Source: Euborellia annulipes
Taxonomy: Eukaryota > Arthropoda > Insecta > Dermaptera > Anisolabididae
Assembly: GCA_023213315.1 (NCBI GenBank)
Contig: JAKCPI010007834.1
Location: 53,076 to 117,075 of the forward strand
Direction: 5' to 3'
Length of the DNA stretch: 64,000 bases
In this document: positions 33,801 through 44,030 of the stretch, in pieces
Layout: every line of letters starts with the position of its first letter
How positions within the stretch are numbered: position 1 is the first letter of the stretch
Program-made: the position numbers and the translations under genes
The notes under the pieces: generated by a model
Database searches by the model: none
Seen by the model: the letters and a program-made list of their open reading frames with translations, nothing else
Told to the model about the DNA's origin: nothing

Positions 33801-36008
33801 AATTTTGTCTTCAAGCTCTTGTGCCATATTTGTGACTATTTGAGGTTTATTTTTTTTAATCCAAGATTTTAAAGTTCATAACAAGGGTACATTATTAAAC
33901 TATTTAGGCTTGAATAGCCATTTTCAAATATTAACGAAATCTTGACTTTTTCAGTTCTAAGCCTACAGGAACTGTGTTGCCGAGCGATTCGTTCTAGGAC
34001 AACCATCTATGGCATTGAACAATTGCCTTTGCCGACATCAATAAAATCACATCTCAAGTCATTTGCATTAAACAGTTTTACAAATGCGTCTATGCAGCAT
34101 TATTTCTTACCCAGTGCTCATAAAAGTGTGAATCTATTACCAGGACATAAAAAGCTCAGGTAGAGTATGAATCATATTAATTATTGATAATTTAATATAT
34201 ATATATATATATATCTACCATGTCTAGATTCAATGAAAGAGGAAGCAGCCAGGGAAAACGCTTCTACGAAAATTCCTAATGCGTTTCCTTGATGCGTTTA
34301 GGATTTATAAAATAATGTCATCATCATCAGTTAGAGTATGAACTCATATGGCAAAGCATTGAGCCAATTGTAGAATTGTTAGCTAGTGTATTTAAATCTT
34401 ATTTTATACTATTAAACGAGCTATGTACGTTTGTTTATATGTAAGCACATTAGTTCTCGGCTATTACTATTTTTTCAAATTTTAAATATATACTATTTTC
34501 GGAACGAAAATGAAATTACGCTAGGTCTTGTCTCTGGGAAAATTTGCCTAAGCTATGGGAAAATTTGCTGAAGACGAGTAAGAGGGTTAGGACGCACCGA
34601 AAACGAGTCTTAAACGTTCTTTACTGATGTACTTTTTGAATTTTTTCCACTTTTCTCGAAATTCCCTTTAACGATTTCTTTCAAATTTTAAATATTTACT
34701 ATTCTCGGTAAACAAAACAAACTACAATTGATCTCGGCCTGAACCCTCAAATATATATATTAATTACAACGGTTATCGTCTAAAGTCTTAAGCCTGAGTT
34801 GCCGAAAAGACTGTGTGAATGTGTGTGTGAGTGTGAATGTTTAAAAAAAAAAAAAATTGATCTCGTCTTTGGGAAACCTCGAGTACTTTACTGATGTACA
34901 GTGAGCGCAAAGTTAAGTCCCACCCACTCGTTTTCTACTTGTGATTGTTTCATTGTTTTTATAAAAGAAAATGAAAATCTTTATTGAAAATTTTCTAAGT
35001 TTGAACCATAAAAGTTTCCATTAAAAAAATATATATTATTTTTTTAAAAACAATGAAATAATCACAAGTAGAAAAAGCATGGGTGGGACTTAATATTGTA
35101 CCTCACTTTACTTATTTAGATTTTTCCAATTTTCTCAAAAATTTGCTCTGATTTATTTCAAATTTTAAATATCAATATGAAATTAAGCTAGGTTTTATCT
35201 TCGGGAGACTTCGAATACTAGTACTTTACTGATGTTTAATACTTTTTAAATTTTTCCAATTTTATCAAAAGTAAAAACCACCGAGCTCCAGCTCGGTCAT
35301 CCCGGAACCAAAAATAATGCTAGCATGTAAAATTAAGTTAACAAGGTTATTCGTTCTAGTGACAAATTTAAATCTTTTGGTTACCAATTGGTATAAATAA
35401 TTTTCTCTTGGTATTGTAAACATTTATCTCGTTGGAGTCGGGAGAAATAAAATCAGGGAGTGAGTCGAACACTTTTACACTTTGTTCGAGACAAACGTTT
35501 CGGCAACCATAACAGCCACCATCTTCAGTACCAATGAAAGTTTCTTAAGGTTTCCCTGTCATATATAATAATAGGATAGTTTTGTATAAGAACCATCAGC
35601 CTGGAGCGCTCGGCTTAGTTCTTGCCGAGCGCAGTGACCAGAAGACCGGGACCCCTTAAGAAACTTTAATTGGCACTGAAGATGGCGGCTGTTATGGTGC
35701 CGAAACGTTTGTCTCGAACTAAGTGTAAAGGTGTTCGGACTCACTCGCTGGTTTTATTTCTCCCGACTCCAATCTCATATATCCAGCAACCAACCTAATT
35801 AACATTAATATCGTTTTATAAGGCCTCTATGACACCAAAGAGACAACAAAATTTAATTTAAAATTAATTATATTTTGTGGATTTTAGGTTCGTTTCGGGA
35901 ATGAACTCGTCGACACTTACCAGTCCCTCCTCTTCTACGAGCTCCCCACAAGGTGTGGACGCATCTCGAACGAGTTGCGCGGGCCGTAACTCGTGCTCTG
36001 TTAGCTAA
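27868..36008 (+). CDS. RAB40: Rab40-type small GTPase with SOCS box
   Basis: Five exons, 27868-28018, 29665-29858, 33391-33613, 33955-34159 and 35888-36008, give 297 residues (human RAB40C 281). [19 protein letters not shown] holds a Rab40-type P-loop, with Asp and Gln-Glu in place of the usual Gly and Ser/Thr. [20 protein letters not shown] and [20 protein letters not shown] cover switch I to switch [16 protein letters not shown] replaces the usual NKxD motif with GNR, as in the family. Exon 4 ([15 protein letters not shown], then [16 protein letters not shown]) is the SOCS box with its LPLP Cul5-box motif. The C-terminus ends Cys-Ser-Val-Ser, resembling the CKIS end of RAB40C, a probable prenylation site. 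Rab40 proteins are substrate receptors of Cullin-5/Elongin ubiquitin ligases. Introns 1 and 2 are long and full of repeats, including a LINE RT remnant at 28560-29480. Confidence 0.97.
28560..29480 (-). pseudogene. Frameshifted LINE reverse-transcriptase remnant in Rab40 intron 1
   Basis: Three minus-strand frames read successively: [14 protein letters not shown] (29480 side), then [20 protein letters not shown] and [15 protein letters not shown], then ...[14 protein letters not shown] and [13 protein letters not shown] near 28620. These are the RT palm-to-thumb signatures of jockey/CR1-type elements. Several frameshifts and loss of the FADD block make it dead. Confidence 0.75.
30150..30840. 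repeat. Foldback family 1, copy G, in Rab40 intron 2
   Basis: Central hairpin (CTGGTGTGACTGTGCACAG..CTGTGCTTGTCACACCAG) followed by a complete right arm ending GGTAAGAGAAAGTAAAA. The microsatellite is CACC-type here instead of CA. Confidence 0.85.
31060..31200 (-). mobile_element. tRNA-derived SINE
   Basis: On the minus strand: GAGGGTCCGGTGGCCTAGTG (A-box region), ATCCTGGGTTCGATTCCCGG (B box), then GCCAATAAATAACACTCACA. The same unit occurs at 31370-31490 and 54760-54895. Flanked by direct copies of TTTATATATTTGAATCAGAT at 30870 and 31203, and an inverted copy at 31310-31330. Confidence 0.8.
31365..31500 (+). mobile_element. tRNA-derived SINE, diverged copy
   Basis: GTGCAGGTCAAGGGTCCTGG, a degenerate B box (GGCTTCGATTCCGGGG) and GCCAATAAATAACACTCATA. 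Faces the copy at 31060-31200 to form a head-to-head pair. Confidence 0.75.
31990..32330. repeat. tRNA-like repeat within an inverted repeat
   Basis: The minus strand carries CTGGTTCGAGTCTAGG (B-box-like). AAGAAAATTTGCGAGATGA and TCATCTCGCAAATTTCCTT flank it in inverse orientation. Unrecognised family. Confidence 0.45.
32430..33115. repeat. CGTTTCGACTGC-family inverted pair in Rab40 intron 2
   Basis: CAACGTTTCGACTGCTTATT and TTATTCTGCAGCCG at the left; CGCTGCAGAATAAAGTTG and AACGTTGTACAGTATTTATA at the right. The outer ends are TTAATTTATGGACCTCATTT and ATGTGGTCTATAATTAAAAA. The centre holds the TTCATGAA cluster (32730-32945). Confidence 0.75.
34890..35125. mobile_element. MITE-like inverted repeat in Rab40 intron 4
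   Basis: CAAAGTTAAGTCCCACCCA..GTGATTGTTTCATTGTTTTT faces AAAAACAATGAAATAATCAC..TGGGTGGGACTTAATATTG. The ends near CAGTGAG/CTCACT with TA flanks suggest a Tc1/mariner-Tigger type. Confidence 0.6.
35400..35775. repeat. Palindromic element with two hammerhead-like motifs in Rab40 intron 4
   Basis: The outer GGGAGAAATAAAATCAGGG and inner AAACTTT/AAAGTTT arms are inverted. The minus-strand motif at 35491-35533 and plus-strand motif at 35672-35713 each have CTGAAGA, stem II (GGTGGC/GTTGCC in the first), GAAAC and GTT. Confidence 0.75.
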
Positions 36009-36830
36009 GTCGAAGGCCTTTAGTTATTCCCTCTTCGTCTTCTCTCACTATTTATAAATATCTCTCTTTTATCTTCTATATTAAGGAATAACTCAAAAGC
36101 ACTTGGCACTTTTTTTTATATATAAATGTGTGTGACTTCTTACAGTACTAAAACAAATAAAAGAAAAAGTGTTTTTTATTAATATTAATCATCTGGCAGC
36201 GGAAATGCAGTCTCGGTTGCTAAAATAATAATTATAATAATGAAAAGAAATGCAAAGACTGAATGAATTTTTCTCACGTCATGTAAAATATAATATTTTT
36301 AATTTATTTAAAAAAATCAAATAAAAAAAAATCAAGGTTGTTAAATATAAAATAATAGATAATAGTTCGCACAAGTGGAAATTATTCAATTTAAAAATTT
36401 CCATTTTTGCATCTTATTTTTCTTAATTAAAAAAAAAAAGAAGAAAATTTAAAATAAAAAATACATCGAAAAGAAAAAAAAAAAAATTATATGATTTCAA
36501 AATAAAATTAATTAAAAATTGAGAAATAATTTAAAACAAAGAGACTGGTAAAAATATCATACAAAAAATAATAGAATAAAATTTATATACAAACTTTAGG
36601 GATTATTAATTTAAAAAAATAACGGATGAAAAGTATTTTTATATATAATACAAATAAAATAGGTATAACTTTAAAGAATACTATTTTTTTAAGATGTAGT
36701 ATTGATACTTTATGCAAGGTGTTACAAAAAATTTGCATTTATTTCATCATCCATCTTTATTTTGTAATATCCTTCTGGACTAAAGTCAAATAATATAATA
36801 TATCAGGGTATAAAAGATTATTCTAGCATT
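36009..36830. other. Rab40 3' flank; AT-rich, no gene seen
   Basis: Very AT-rich with several AATAAA/AATAAAAG signals after the Rab40 stop; probably 3' UTR then intergenic. Nothing else recognised. Confidence 0.5.
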
Positions 36831-36958
36831 GATTATAATTATTTCATTGAACGGTATAGTGTCATCTATCTCGTTTTATAGTGAATTTTCATGCACTTGG
36901 ACACTGATTTCAAATAGAAACCTGAGAGGCTTATATATTTATTTCTTGCAAGTTAAGC

Positions 36959-36992
<34 letters not shown>

Positions 36993-37131
36993 ACTCGGGT
37001 TCTTTAATACAGCCTAATCTATACTTGAGAGAAGTTCTATAGTCTATTTTAAATTACTTTAGTTTTGGAGCTTTGCAGTAATCCAACCTGCCTCTACAAT
37101 TTCTATACTAAAGAAATTTAAAAGAAAAATA

Positions 37132-37360
37132 TCATTGAGGAAATTCATTCTTTATTAAGAATGAAAAGCGAATGCTTTCTAATCTCGCCTCAAGTCGACA
37201 TAACAAATCCCTATCTATGTAGACTTCTACTATAAGGGCTTTTCTTTTAAAAGAAACGCGAATATCCAAACATTGGAAAGCACTGTACACTATCATTTCA
37301 TCTGAATAAATATTTACAAAGACTTTTGTATCATTGTAAAACAAAAAGACAGAAGACAGA
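37132..37360 (-). other. Unassigned minus-strand ORF, possible terminal exon
   Basis: An open frame of 70 codons (MIVYSAFQCLDIRVSF.., ending FLIKNEFPQ) is preceded on the minus strand by a TTTATTCAG acceptor-like site. No domain recognised. It could be a terminal exon of an unrecognised gene or chance. Phase is compatible with the candidate first exon at 43800-43884, which has a one-in-three chance of being accidental. Confidence 0.2.
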
Positions 37361-38232
37361 GTTTTGGAATTGTAGGTACAAAGCGAAATTTTTGTGTGCT
37401 TAGTACCTAACTATTTCAAAAGGAAAATCAATGGCTTGTTTAACTCGTGACCTTAATATACTTTTGAGATATAAATGCGTTATTATTTTTTAATTACATT
37501 TTTTCTTCTGAAGGAGGAACGGTGCCTACTTCAATTGCCACTCGATAATATTTCTTTCTAGTTCATTGAAGTTTTTCTTCTCCAACGAACTTATTGAATC
37601 ATAACTCCTTGTTTGCCGATGTTATGTTTTAATCTATTTCCCTAATTATTTACACCCTGTTGTCTTTTTTCCGTGGAACTCATTCGTGCTCTAAGAACCA
37701 ATGGTTTGATTCCCATCCTGAAATCAATTAATTTAAATAAAAAATTAGTCAGAGTCTAGAATAGTCTCAGATCCTTAAGAAAAACCATAAATATTTTGAC
37801 AGTTGCCAGTAAGAATTTATCAAAAATGAATAAATAACTAGCCAGGAGACTTCTCTTTTTTCTTTATAAAAATCTAACATATATTTGACTCGGGCCCGTA
37901 TACAGCAGAAAAACCCTCGCCATACATTTCCTTTGGTAATTAATAACCGTCTATTTGAATTAATAAATATTTGGTTATATGTTAATTGGCTCCATAGTCC
38001 AGGACCTGATATACTGCATATAATTCTTTATTTAATAATTAATAAATCGGAAAGTTATAGGAATTTTGGAATTTACTTGGTCCTTCAAACAGAGCGTGAG
38101 GGGCAGGGAAAAGAATATTTGCGAATTATGTTTATACATATATATATACATATAATATATTACTAAAAGTGATAGAAAGGAAAATAATTGTATGCGGGTA
38201 GAGAGTATTTTCATACCAAAGGCGGATCTAGA

Positions 38233-39060
38233 GGAGTTTTTTGGGCGGGTTTTTTTTTGCCTTGTGGGACTAGTCGTCACACAACTTTGTCTTACTTTCG
38301 TAACTAATAAAGTTGCATTTTCTAGTTGTCTGCCACATTTTTTTGTGACCAAATAGATTAAAACACACTCCGCCATACCATTTTGAGAGGCCCACTTTTC
38401 TGGGACCTTCAAAACGAGTATTTCCATCAATATCCTCGACATGGAATGTTAATTTTTTTTAATTTTATATTAAAAATAAAATTTAATCCTCAAAGATGAT
38501 GGAGAATATGGCTGTTTAACTTGATAAGGATAGTGGATAGCAGCCAGGAAAAATAAAATCAGATAAAAACAAGATCAATTCATATCAGATTATCCTCTTA
38601 CCTCTATATATGTTAATATAGTGAGAGAGAAAGTATTGGATTCATGTCAAAAATTCGATGTCGAGATTTTGATGAATATACACGTTTTGAGGTCCCCTGA
38701 ATCCAAAAAAGTGGTTTTCGCGACATGATCTATCTGTGGGTGTGTGGATCTGTCTGGGTTCAATTTAAAGCATGAAGGAATTGAGCTAGGAGGTTGAAAT
38801 TTTAAATTTAAGTTAGGCGCCCATCTGAGCGTGAAAATAATATCGTACTTAGCTGATGTAGTTTTTCAGTTTTTTTCGATTTTCTCAAAATTCGCTCCAA
38901 CGATTTTGATTAAAATTCAATAATCAATTATTTTTTAAAATGTATATTCTCATTTTGCCATTGAAATATTTTGAAGACCTCTTTACTTTTGTAGTTCACA
39001 GGGGAAAAATAGGAGAAATGGTTGCTATGGTAACAAAATATAAATACAATTGAAATAAAT
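38233..39060. repeat. Foldback family 1, decayed fragments (two copies)
   Basis: 38270-38345 retains the hairpin residue, and 38620-39055 retains GGATTCATGTCAAAAATTCG, TTTTGAGGTCCCCTGAATCC and GAAATGGTTGCTATGGTAAC. Confidence 0.7.
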
Positions 39061-39879
39061 TTTTGTCTCGGGATGGGAAGAGAACCTCTGACTTGTAGAG
39101 CAAGAAGTAAATTATTTCTTAAAATCTCAATATCATTACATCTACTCCTAAAAGAACACTTCCTATCCAAGTAACGAATCCATGATATCCATGATATGAT
39201 AAAAGCAGAGGATTGTGAAAATAAAAGAAATTAATTTATCACACCCATATCTCTGTCACCTCTCTAATTTGTTTTTAAACAAAGTAAAAAAATCAAAATA
39301 AATGCAGATTTATTTTTTAACTGCCTTTTAAATAATACGTAAACTTTTTCTAATATAAATACGTAAATACGTAACTTTATATATACCCGGCAAATTTCTC
39401 ATTTATTTTTGTGTATGATTCTTTGTCAGCCTCTTCAATTAAATCTTATTTCTCTAAATATTGTATTAGTAATTTCATTCTAATTATTTTATTTTACTAA
39501 TACTCTATAAATATTTTACTTAATTCGATGTGTTATGTGCATGCATAACGAAAAGCCAAAGTTCTATATAAATATTATATAAATAATTTTAAAAAATGAC
39601 AATTATATTTTAAAATTAAGGAATATTTTGCAATGTAATTAATTAAAAACTATAATAATAATAATCACTATACTAATATTACTATATTAATCATTTATGA
39701 ATTTAACAAAACATAAACATAAAATAAATAAAATTGCCTGATAATTACTCAAAAAAAAATTTTAATATAAAGAATTATATATTCTTTAGGTAGTTTGTAA
39801 AAAAAAAAAACTTGAATATACGTATATATCCATAGAGTCTCTCCGTCATCACCTATTAGTATTATATAAATTATATATA
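39061..39879. other. AT-rich stretch without recognised gene
   Basis: Dominated by A/T runs and short TAATAA repeats. A short segment near 39050-39070 (GAAATAAATTTTTGTCTCGG) matches the SINE hairpin domain. Confidence 0.4.
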
Positions 39880-40091
39880 CAGTAGAATCTTGCTAATACT
39901 CCGGCATACCGGCTAATCCGGCATGTTGAAAAGCCACTTCAAGATATTGCAACAAAAAATGGGGTAATTTCATTACAGATTTTTTCAAGAGATAATTAAT
40001 AAATTTTACATTATATTAAATGTTTCGGGTAATCGGGCATTTTCAAAATCCGGCATAGGGTCGGCATTATGCCGGATTAGCAAGACTACTG
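39880..40091. mobile_element. Tigger/pogo-like MITE, 212 bp, TSD TA
   Basis: The ends CAGTAGAATCTTGCTAATAC and (reverse complement) CAGTAGTCTTGCTAATCCGG are inverted, with TA on each side. CCGGCAT motifs recur inside both arms. The CAGTAGA..CTAAT terminus is typical of Tigger elements. Confidence 0.85.
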
Positions 40092-40410
40092 TATATTTAG
40101 ATAAATTCGTTAAAATTGTATTTTTTTTTTAAATTATTCATCATTAATTAAAAATATCCCAAGAACCTGAACTTGATAGGCATAATTTTGTTTAAAGGAT
40201 TCTTATTTTTTAAATTATATTTTTGTTTTGCCTATCTTTGCCAATGGGGTTATAGTACATATATTAATATACATAAATAAACATGAGTAGAAGAAAAAGT
40301 AGAACTAAATATATGAGTCTGGAGCGTGGATTAGTTAAAAGTAATCTATTATAAAGGAAGATGAGCAGGAGCAGCCAAAATTAACCAGCCTCCGATTATT
40401 TACTATCCAG

Positions 40411-40443
40411 CGAGGCGTTTCGGGAATCTCCCATCATCAGTCT
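40411..40443 (-). ncRNA. Hammerhead-like motif, single
   Basis: Reverse complement reads CTGATGA, TGGGAGATTCCC stem-loop, GAAAC, GCC. The cleavage position has C instead of T, so it is probably inactive. Confidence 0.4.
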
Positions 40444-41279
40444 TTTAAATTGTGTATGTTCCGGAGTTGTCACGTCACGGAAATAAACCTCTTAGGACCA
40501 AAAAATTACTTTATTTTTAATAAGTAATCTAAATGCGTAATCAAAATTATAGATCTCACCGTGAAAAGATTTTACAATCATGCTGTTTTTTATAGAAGGG
40601 AGGCAATCGAGTTACAGGAGGTAGAAAGGGATTTCCTAATTACGCCACAGTTTCATTTGCTGCTGCTTCTTTCAAATACCCTGGTAAAACGGATCTCGCG
40701 ATTTTGGTAATGGCAATGATAACATAATGCAAGAGCTTTCAACATTTTTGTAATCTGGATACGACAATCAATATAATAGATTTTTAAAAATAAAACATCC
40801 CCAATCGATGACTTTTGGCTAACTAGCCGTTCATATTAGAATCGTTTACTTATTGAAGAAAAATTAAGGTGTATATTTAATTTTTTTTTTTTTTTGTAGA
40901 TAATAAAGGTAGATGATTAGGGAGACTCCATAAACTCCCCACACCTCACTAATTAACTTTTTCCTTTTTCATTTTAAAATGACAATCCCAAAACGTAATC
41001 AATTCTTTCTGGCTTAAAAGAGTGAGCACCAATCCGAGCCAATTTTCTTTTTTTCATCCTTTAAATAACCAAATTTATTTATTTATTTATCATTTTTATT
41101 GTTTATTGGCTCACTTTTTAAGCTCACATTAGAGAGTATTTATTAACAAGTTGGATGTTAAATTGAGAATTCTCCCAGACAGATATTTTATCATGCGATT
41201 TAATAAAAGTAACAAGATATTAATATATAAATAAAGAATTATATATATCATGTGTTGGTCCATGAAGTAATTATGGAAA

Positions 41280-41450
41280 ACATATAACCAAGTATTTATT
41301 AATTTAAATAAGCGAAAAATATAGGTACCGCCGGGAGTCGCAGTAGTAGGGCATGTTGAGCGTAAATCGACAGATCCGTGGTGCGACTCCCGGCGGTACC
41401 TACATTTTTCGCTTATTTAAATTAATAAATACTTGGTTATATGTTTTAAA
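41280..41450. repeat. Near-perfect palindrome enclosing a tRNA-B-box-like GC-rich core
   Basis: ACATATAACCAAGTATTTAT..GGTACCGCCGGGAGTCGCA faces TGCGACTCCCGGCGGTACC..ATAAATACTTGGTTATATGT, arms about 75 bp. The GTCGAACC/GGTGCGACTCC core resembles segments at 52890 and 53659. Confidence 0.85.
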
Positions 41451-41534
41451 TAAATAAATTTTTATGTTTCCTATCTTTGGAGGTTTACTTCTTTTAACTT
41501 CGTAAGATGGAATTCACGAAGTATGGTACTTTAT

Positions 41535-42000
41535 ATATACAAGAATTTTATTTCCAGACAACTGTTGTGTGCACATTCACACAGTTTCGGTCCGCAAAGG
41601 GCCATCATCAAGCCTGAAACGTGCATATTACTATTTCAAACTTCATGTAACATCGGGTCAATTTTACTTATGTTTACATATTCTTTTTCATTTGACTTTG
41701 AGAATGTACAAGATTATATAACTTTCTTAATGTATTTGGAAGTTTACTTGTAAAAGTATTCAGATGGATTTGAATGATTTGATTCTTTTTCTTTAAAATA
41801 CAATGAAATAAAACATCACAATTATAAAAAAATTATAAAAAAAAGAATATGTAAAATTGACCCGATGTTACATGAAATTTGAAATAGTAATATGTACATT
41901 TAAGGCCTGATGATGGTCCTTTTTGGACCGAAACTGTGAGAATGTGCACACATAGTTTTCTGGCTATACAATACTTTAAAAGAAGTAAATATCCAAAGAT
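41535..42000. repeat. Inverted repeat with ribozyme-like stem-loops
   Basis: The right arm has CTGATGA, GGTCC-TTTTT-GGACC, GAAAC (41906-41935). The left arm is its inverse, with TTGATGA. The triplet after GAAAC is TGT rather than GTC, so cleavage competence is doubtful. Arms of about 130 bp. Confidence 0.7.
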
Positions 42001-42054
42001 AAAATAATATTTTAATAAGAAGGCAGAAATGAGAGATGCAGCTAAGGTTATTTC

Positions 42055-42330
42055 TTTATTCATTTAATTCACACAGCTGACGTTTCGGTTCCGTGTTTGA
42101 ACCATCATCAGAACTAGCGAAAAGTCATTATTAAAGTGTCATAGTGGATTTTATACATTATTGAACAACTCTTATATAATAACTGTATGAGATTATTAGG
42201 TACATAATGATGTACCTGGTCATCTCATACTGTGTATATATTTAGAGAGTTGTTTAACCATGTATAAAATCCACTATGACACTTTCATAATAACTTTTCG
42301 CCAGCTCTGAGGATCGTTCAAACACGACTT
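42055..42330. repeat. Palindrome with one intact hammerhead-like motif
   Basis: GGATTTTATACATTATTGAA..AACTCTTATATA is inverted about 42180-42290. Minus-strand 42117-42075 reads CTGATGA, GGTTC/GAACC stem, GAAAC, GTC, with a 5-bp stem I (AGTT-core / AGCT). The right-hand counterpart (42300-42345) is decayed. Confidence 0.75.
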
Positions 42331-42339
42331 TGGTTACAG

Positions 42340-42860
42340 AACACAACTCAACTTTTGTGGCTGCAAAAATTATTCAATATTGCGAGAAACATCCTGGGAT
42401 AGGAAACTGGGAGATGATATCACCCTACGGATGAATCCAGAGGGCTCAATTCGTGATGGCCTAATTAATTACTTGACAGAAAACCTGTCCTAAATTATAT
42501 ATATTAATTTTAACTATCAGGCGCGCGGATAAAGCAACTTATTGGGATACCTTATCGGCCAATGAAATCTGTACTAATAAAAGGAGGCAAAAAATTGAAG
42601 GGAAGAAAGAGTTGCTGCATCAGGGGATTTCATTTTTCCATGATTTAATTTAAGAAATAAAAAATTTTATGCTTTTAAAAATATGATTTTTAATACACTT
42701 TGAAAATTTGTATTAAGCTGTCTCGGAGAAAAAACTTATTTAGATTTCCGCCAGAGTGAAATTATTATTTGTGAAATCATTCAATTATTTCTAATCGAAT
42801 GAAATTAAGAAATTAATTTCACTTTAACTTGAAGAGTAGATATCCACTGATAATAAATTC

Positions 42861-42893
<33 letters not shown>

Positions 42894-43480
42894 CTGTATA
42901 TACACACACAGGGTGAAAAATATTTAAATCCAATTGTTATTTTGAAATATCATGACAGTTATTAATTTTATCTGCCTCTGTTAACCATCTAAAGATTTGT
43001 TTGAATGACGGAATTTTGGAAAAAGAATTGCCTTTTCCTAATTTTTTTATGTAATATACATTGATGTTCAAAATAATACATTTTTTTTCTAAATAAACCT
43101 GTTTGTGTGTGTACATATTATATATATATATCTTTTAAAAATTATTCCATATTAGAATTTACCGTCCAAAAATTCTCCAAATTAAATATGTCATAAATAG
43201 GTGAAAATCTTTTCATCTAAATTTTGTAAATATAATTAAAATTAGAATAGAACATAATCTCTTTTACACCAATTTAATAATATTACCTTTTATGTATAAA
43301 TAAATTATAATTTCTAAAAGTGTATATTTTTATTTCTCTCTCATATATACTAAAGAAATGTCAAAACAATCAATCCTTTAGGGCCTTCTGTCTACATAAC
43401 TTCATTTTTCTCTAAATATAATTCTAATATAATCCAAAATCGTTATTAAACTTTTTTTTTTATTTATATTAAATCAATGT
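42340..43480. other. AT-rich stretch with AT and CA microsatellites; no gene seen
   Basis: AT repeats at 42867-42892 and 43117-43130; otherwise low complexity. No ORF with recognisable content. Confidence 0.4.
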
Positions 43481-43799
43481 CGATAATCTAGAGCTTTGCA
43501 GAGCCCTAGAACTATATTTAACATAGCCAAAGCATCTGTACAGTAGGCGCCACAAGTGCCTGATCTGCTCAAGAGTCGAGTCTTGAGCTTAGTCATCCAA
43601 ACCAATATTTTTAAAATAAATAAATCATCTTTTTTTTAGTGCAAATAAAGAGGACAAGCTACTTATAAGATAACACTTCATAAAACTAAGCATTTTGGTT
43701 GCCTAACCTCAAAGCTCCACTTTCGAAAAGGCACTTGTGTTAGTAGGAATACAACTTTCTCCACCGCTATTTAATAGTAAAAGGATTAAAGGAAAATAC

Positions 43800-43884
43800 C
43801 TGAGAATGTTGGATTCATTTGAGGAAAATCAGGAGCAAGGGCGTGGGTGGTGATTATCGAGATAGGATCTATGATGGCGTCCAT
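43800..43884 (-). CDS. Candidate first coding exon of an unrecognised gene
   Basis: Minus-strand ATG at 43884-43882 opens MDAIIDPISIITTHALAPDF, continues eight more codons, and ends at a consensus donor CAG|GTATTT (43800/43799), phase 1. The upstream region to about 44030 is non-repetitive, less AT-rich and contains TCACGTGA, so it looks like a promoter. I could not find the following exons with confidence; candidates are a short frame starting near 43585 or the ORF at 37132. No domain is recognisable. It may be spurious. Confidence 0.3.
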
Positions 43885-44030
43885 CCAAAGGCAGTTTGTA
43901 TTCAGTGAATTCGATATTCTATGTATGTTGCACTGACCATGGCCGAGTCGATACTGGAAGCTGAACTTGAAAAGGTCAACGGCTAAACAATCGAATCACG
44001 TGACATGAAGCTGGAATCCTATTGGTCTAA
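43885..44030 (-). promoter_or_regulatory. Possible promoter with E-box/CLEAR-like TCACGTGA
   Basis: A unique island in repeat-rich DNA: ATGTCACGTGATTCG (minus strand, near 44000) contains CACGTG. It immediately precedes the candidate exon 43884-43800. Motif occurrence alone is weak evidence. Confidence 0.25.

Noticed and set aside
38032..38442. 136-codon minus-strand open frame
   Set aside because: Most of it is a decayed foldback-1 copy; no conserved residues.
40640..40740. Minus-strand frame reading VIIAITKIARSVLPGYLKEA before a stop
   Set aside because: Looks protein-like, but an upstream stop occurs within a few codons, no convincing acceptor precedes it, and no family is recognised; kept out of the gene list.
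41330..41410. Possible tRNA gene (GGTGCGACTCCCGGCGGTACC)
   Set aside because: The B-box-like segment is part of a perfect palindrome; no cloverleaf with anticodon arm can be drawn, and the 5' half is only the inverse of the 3' half.
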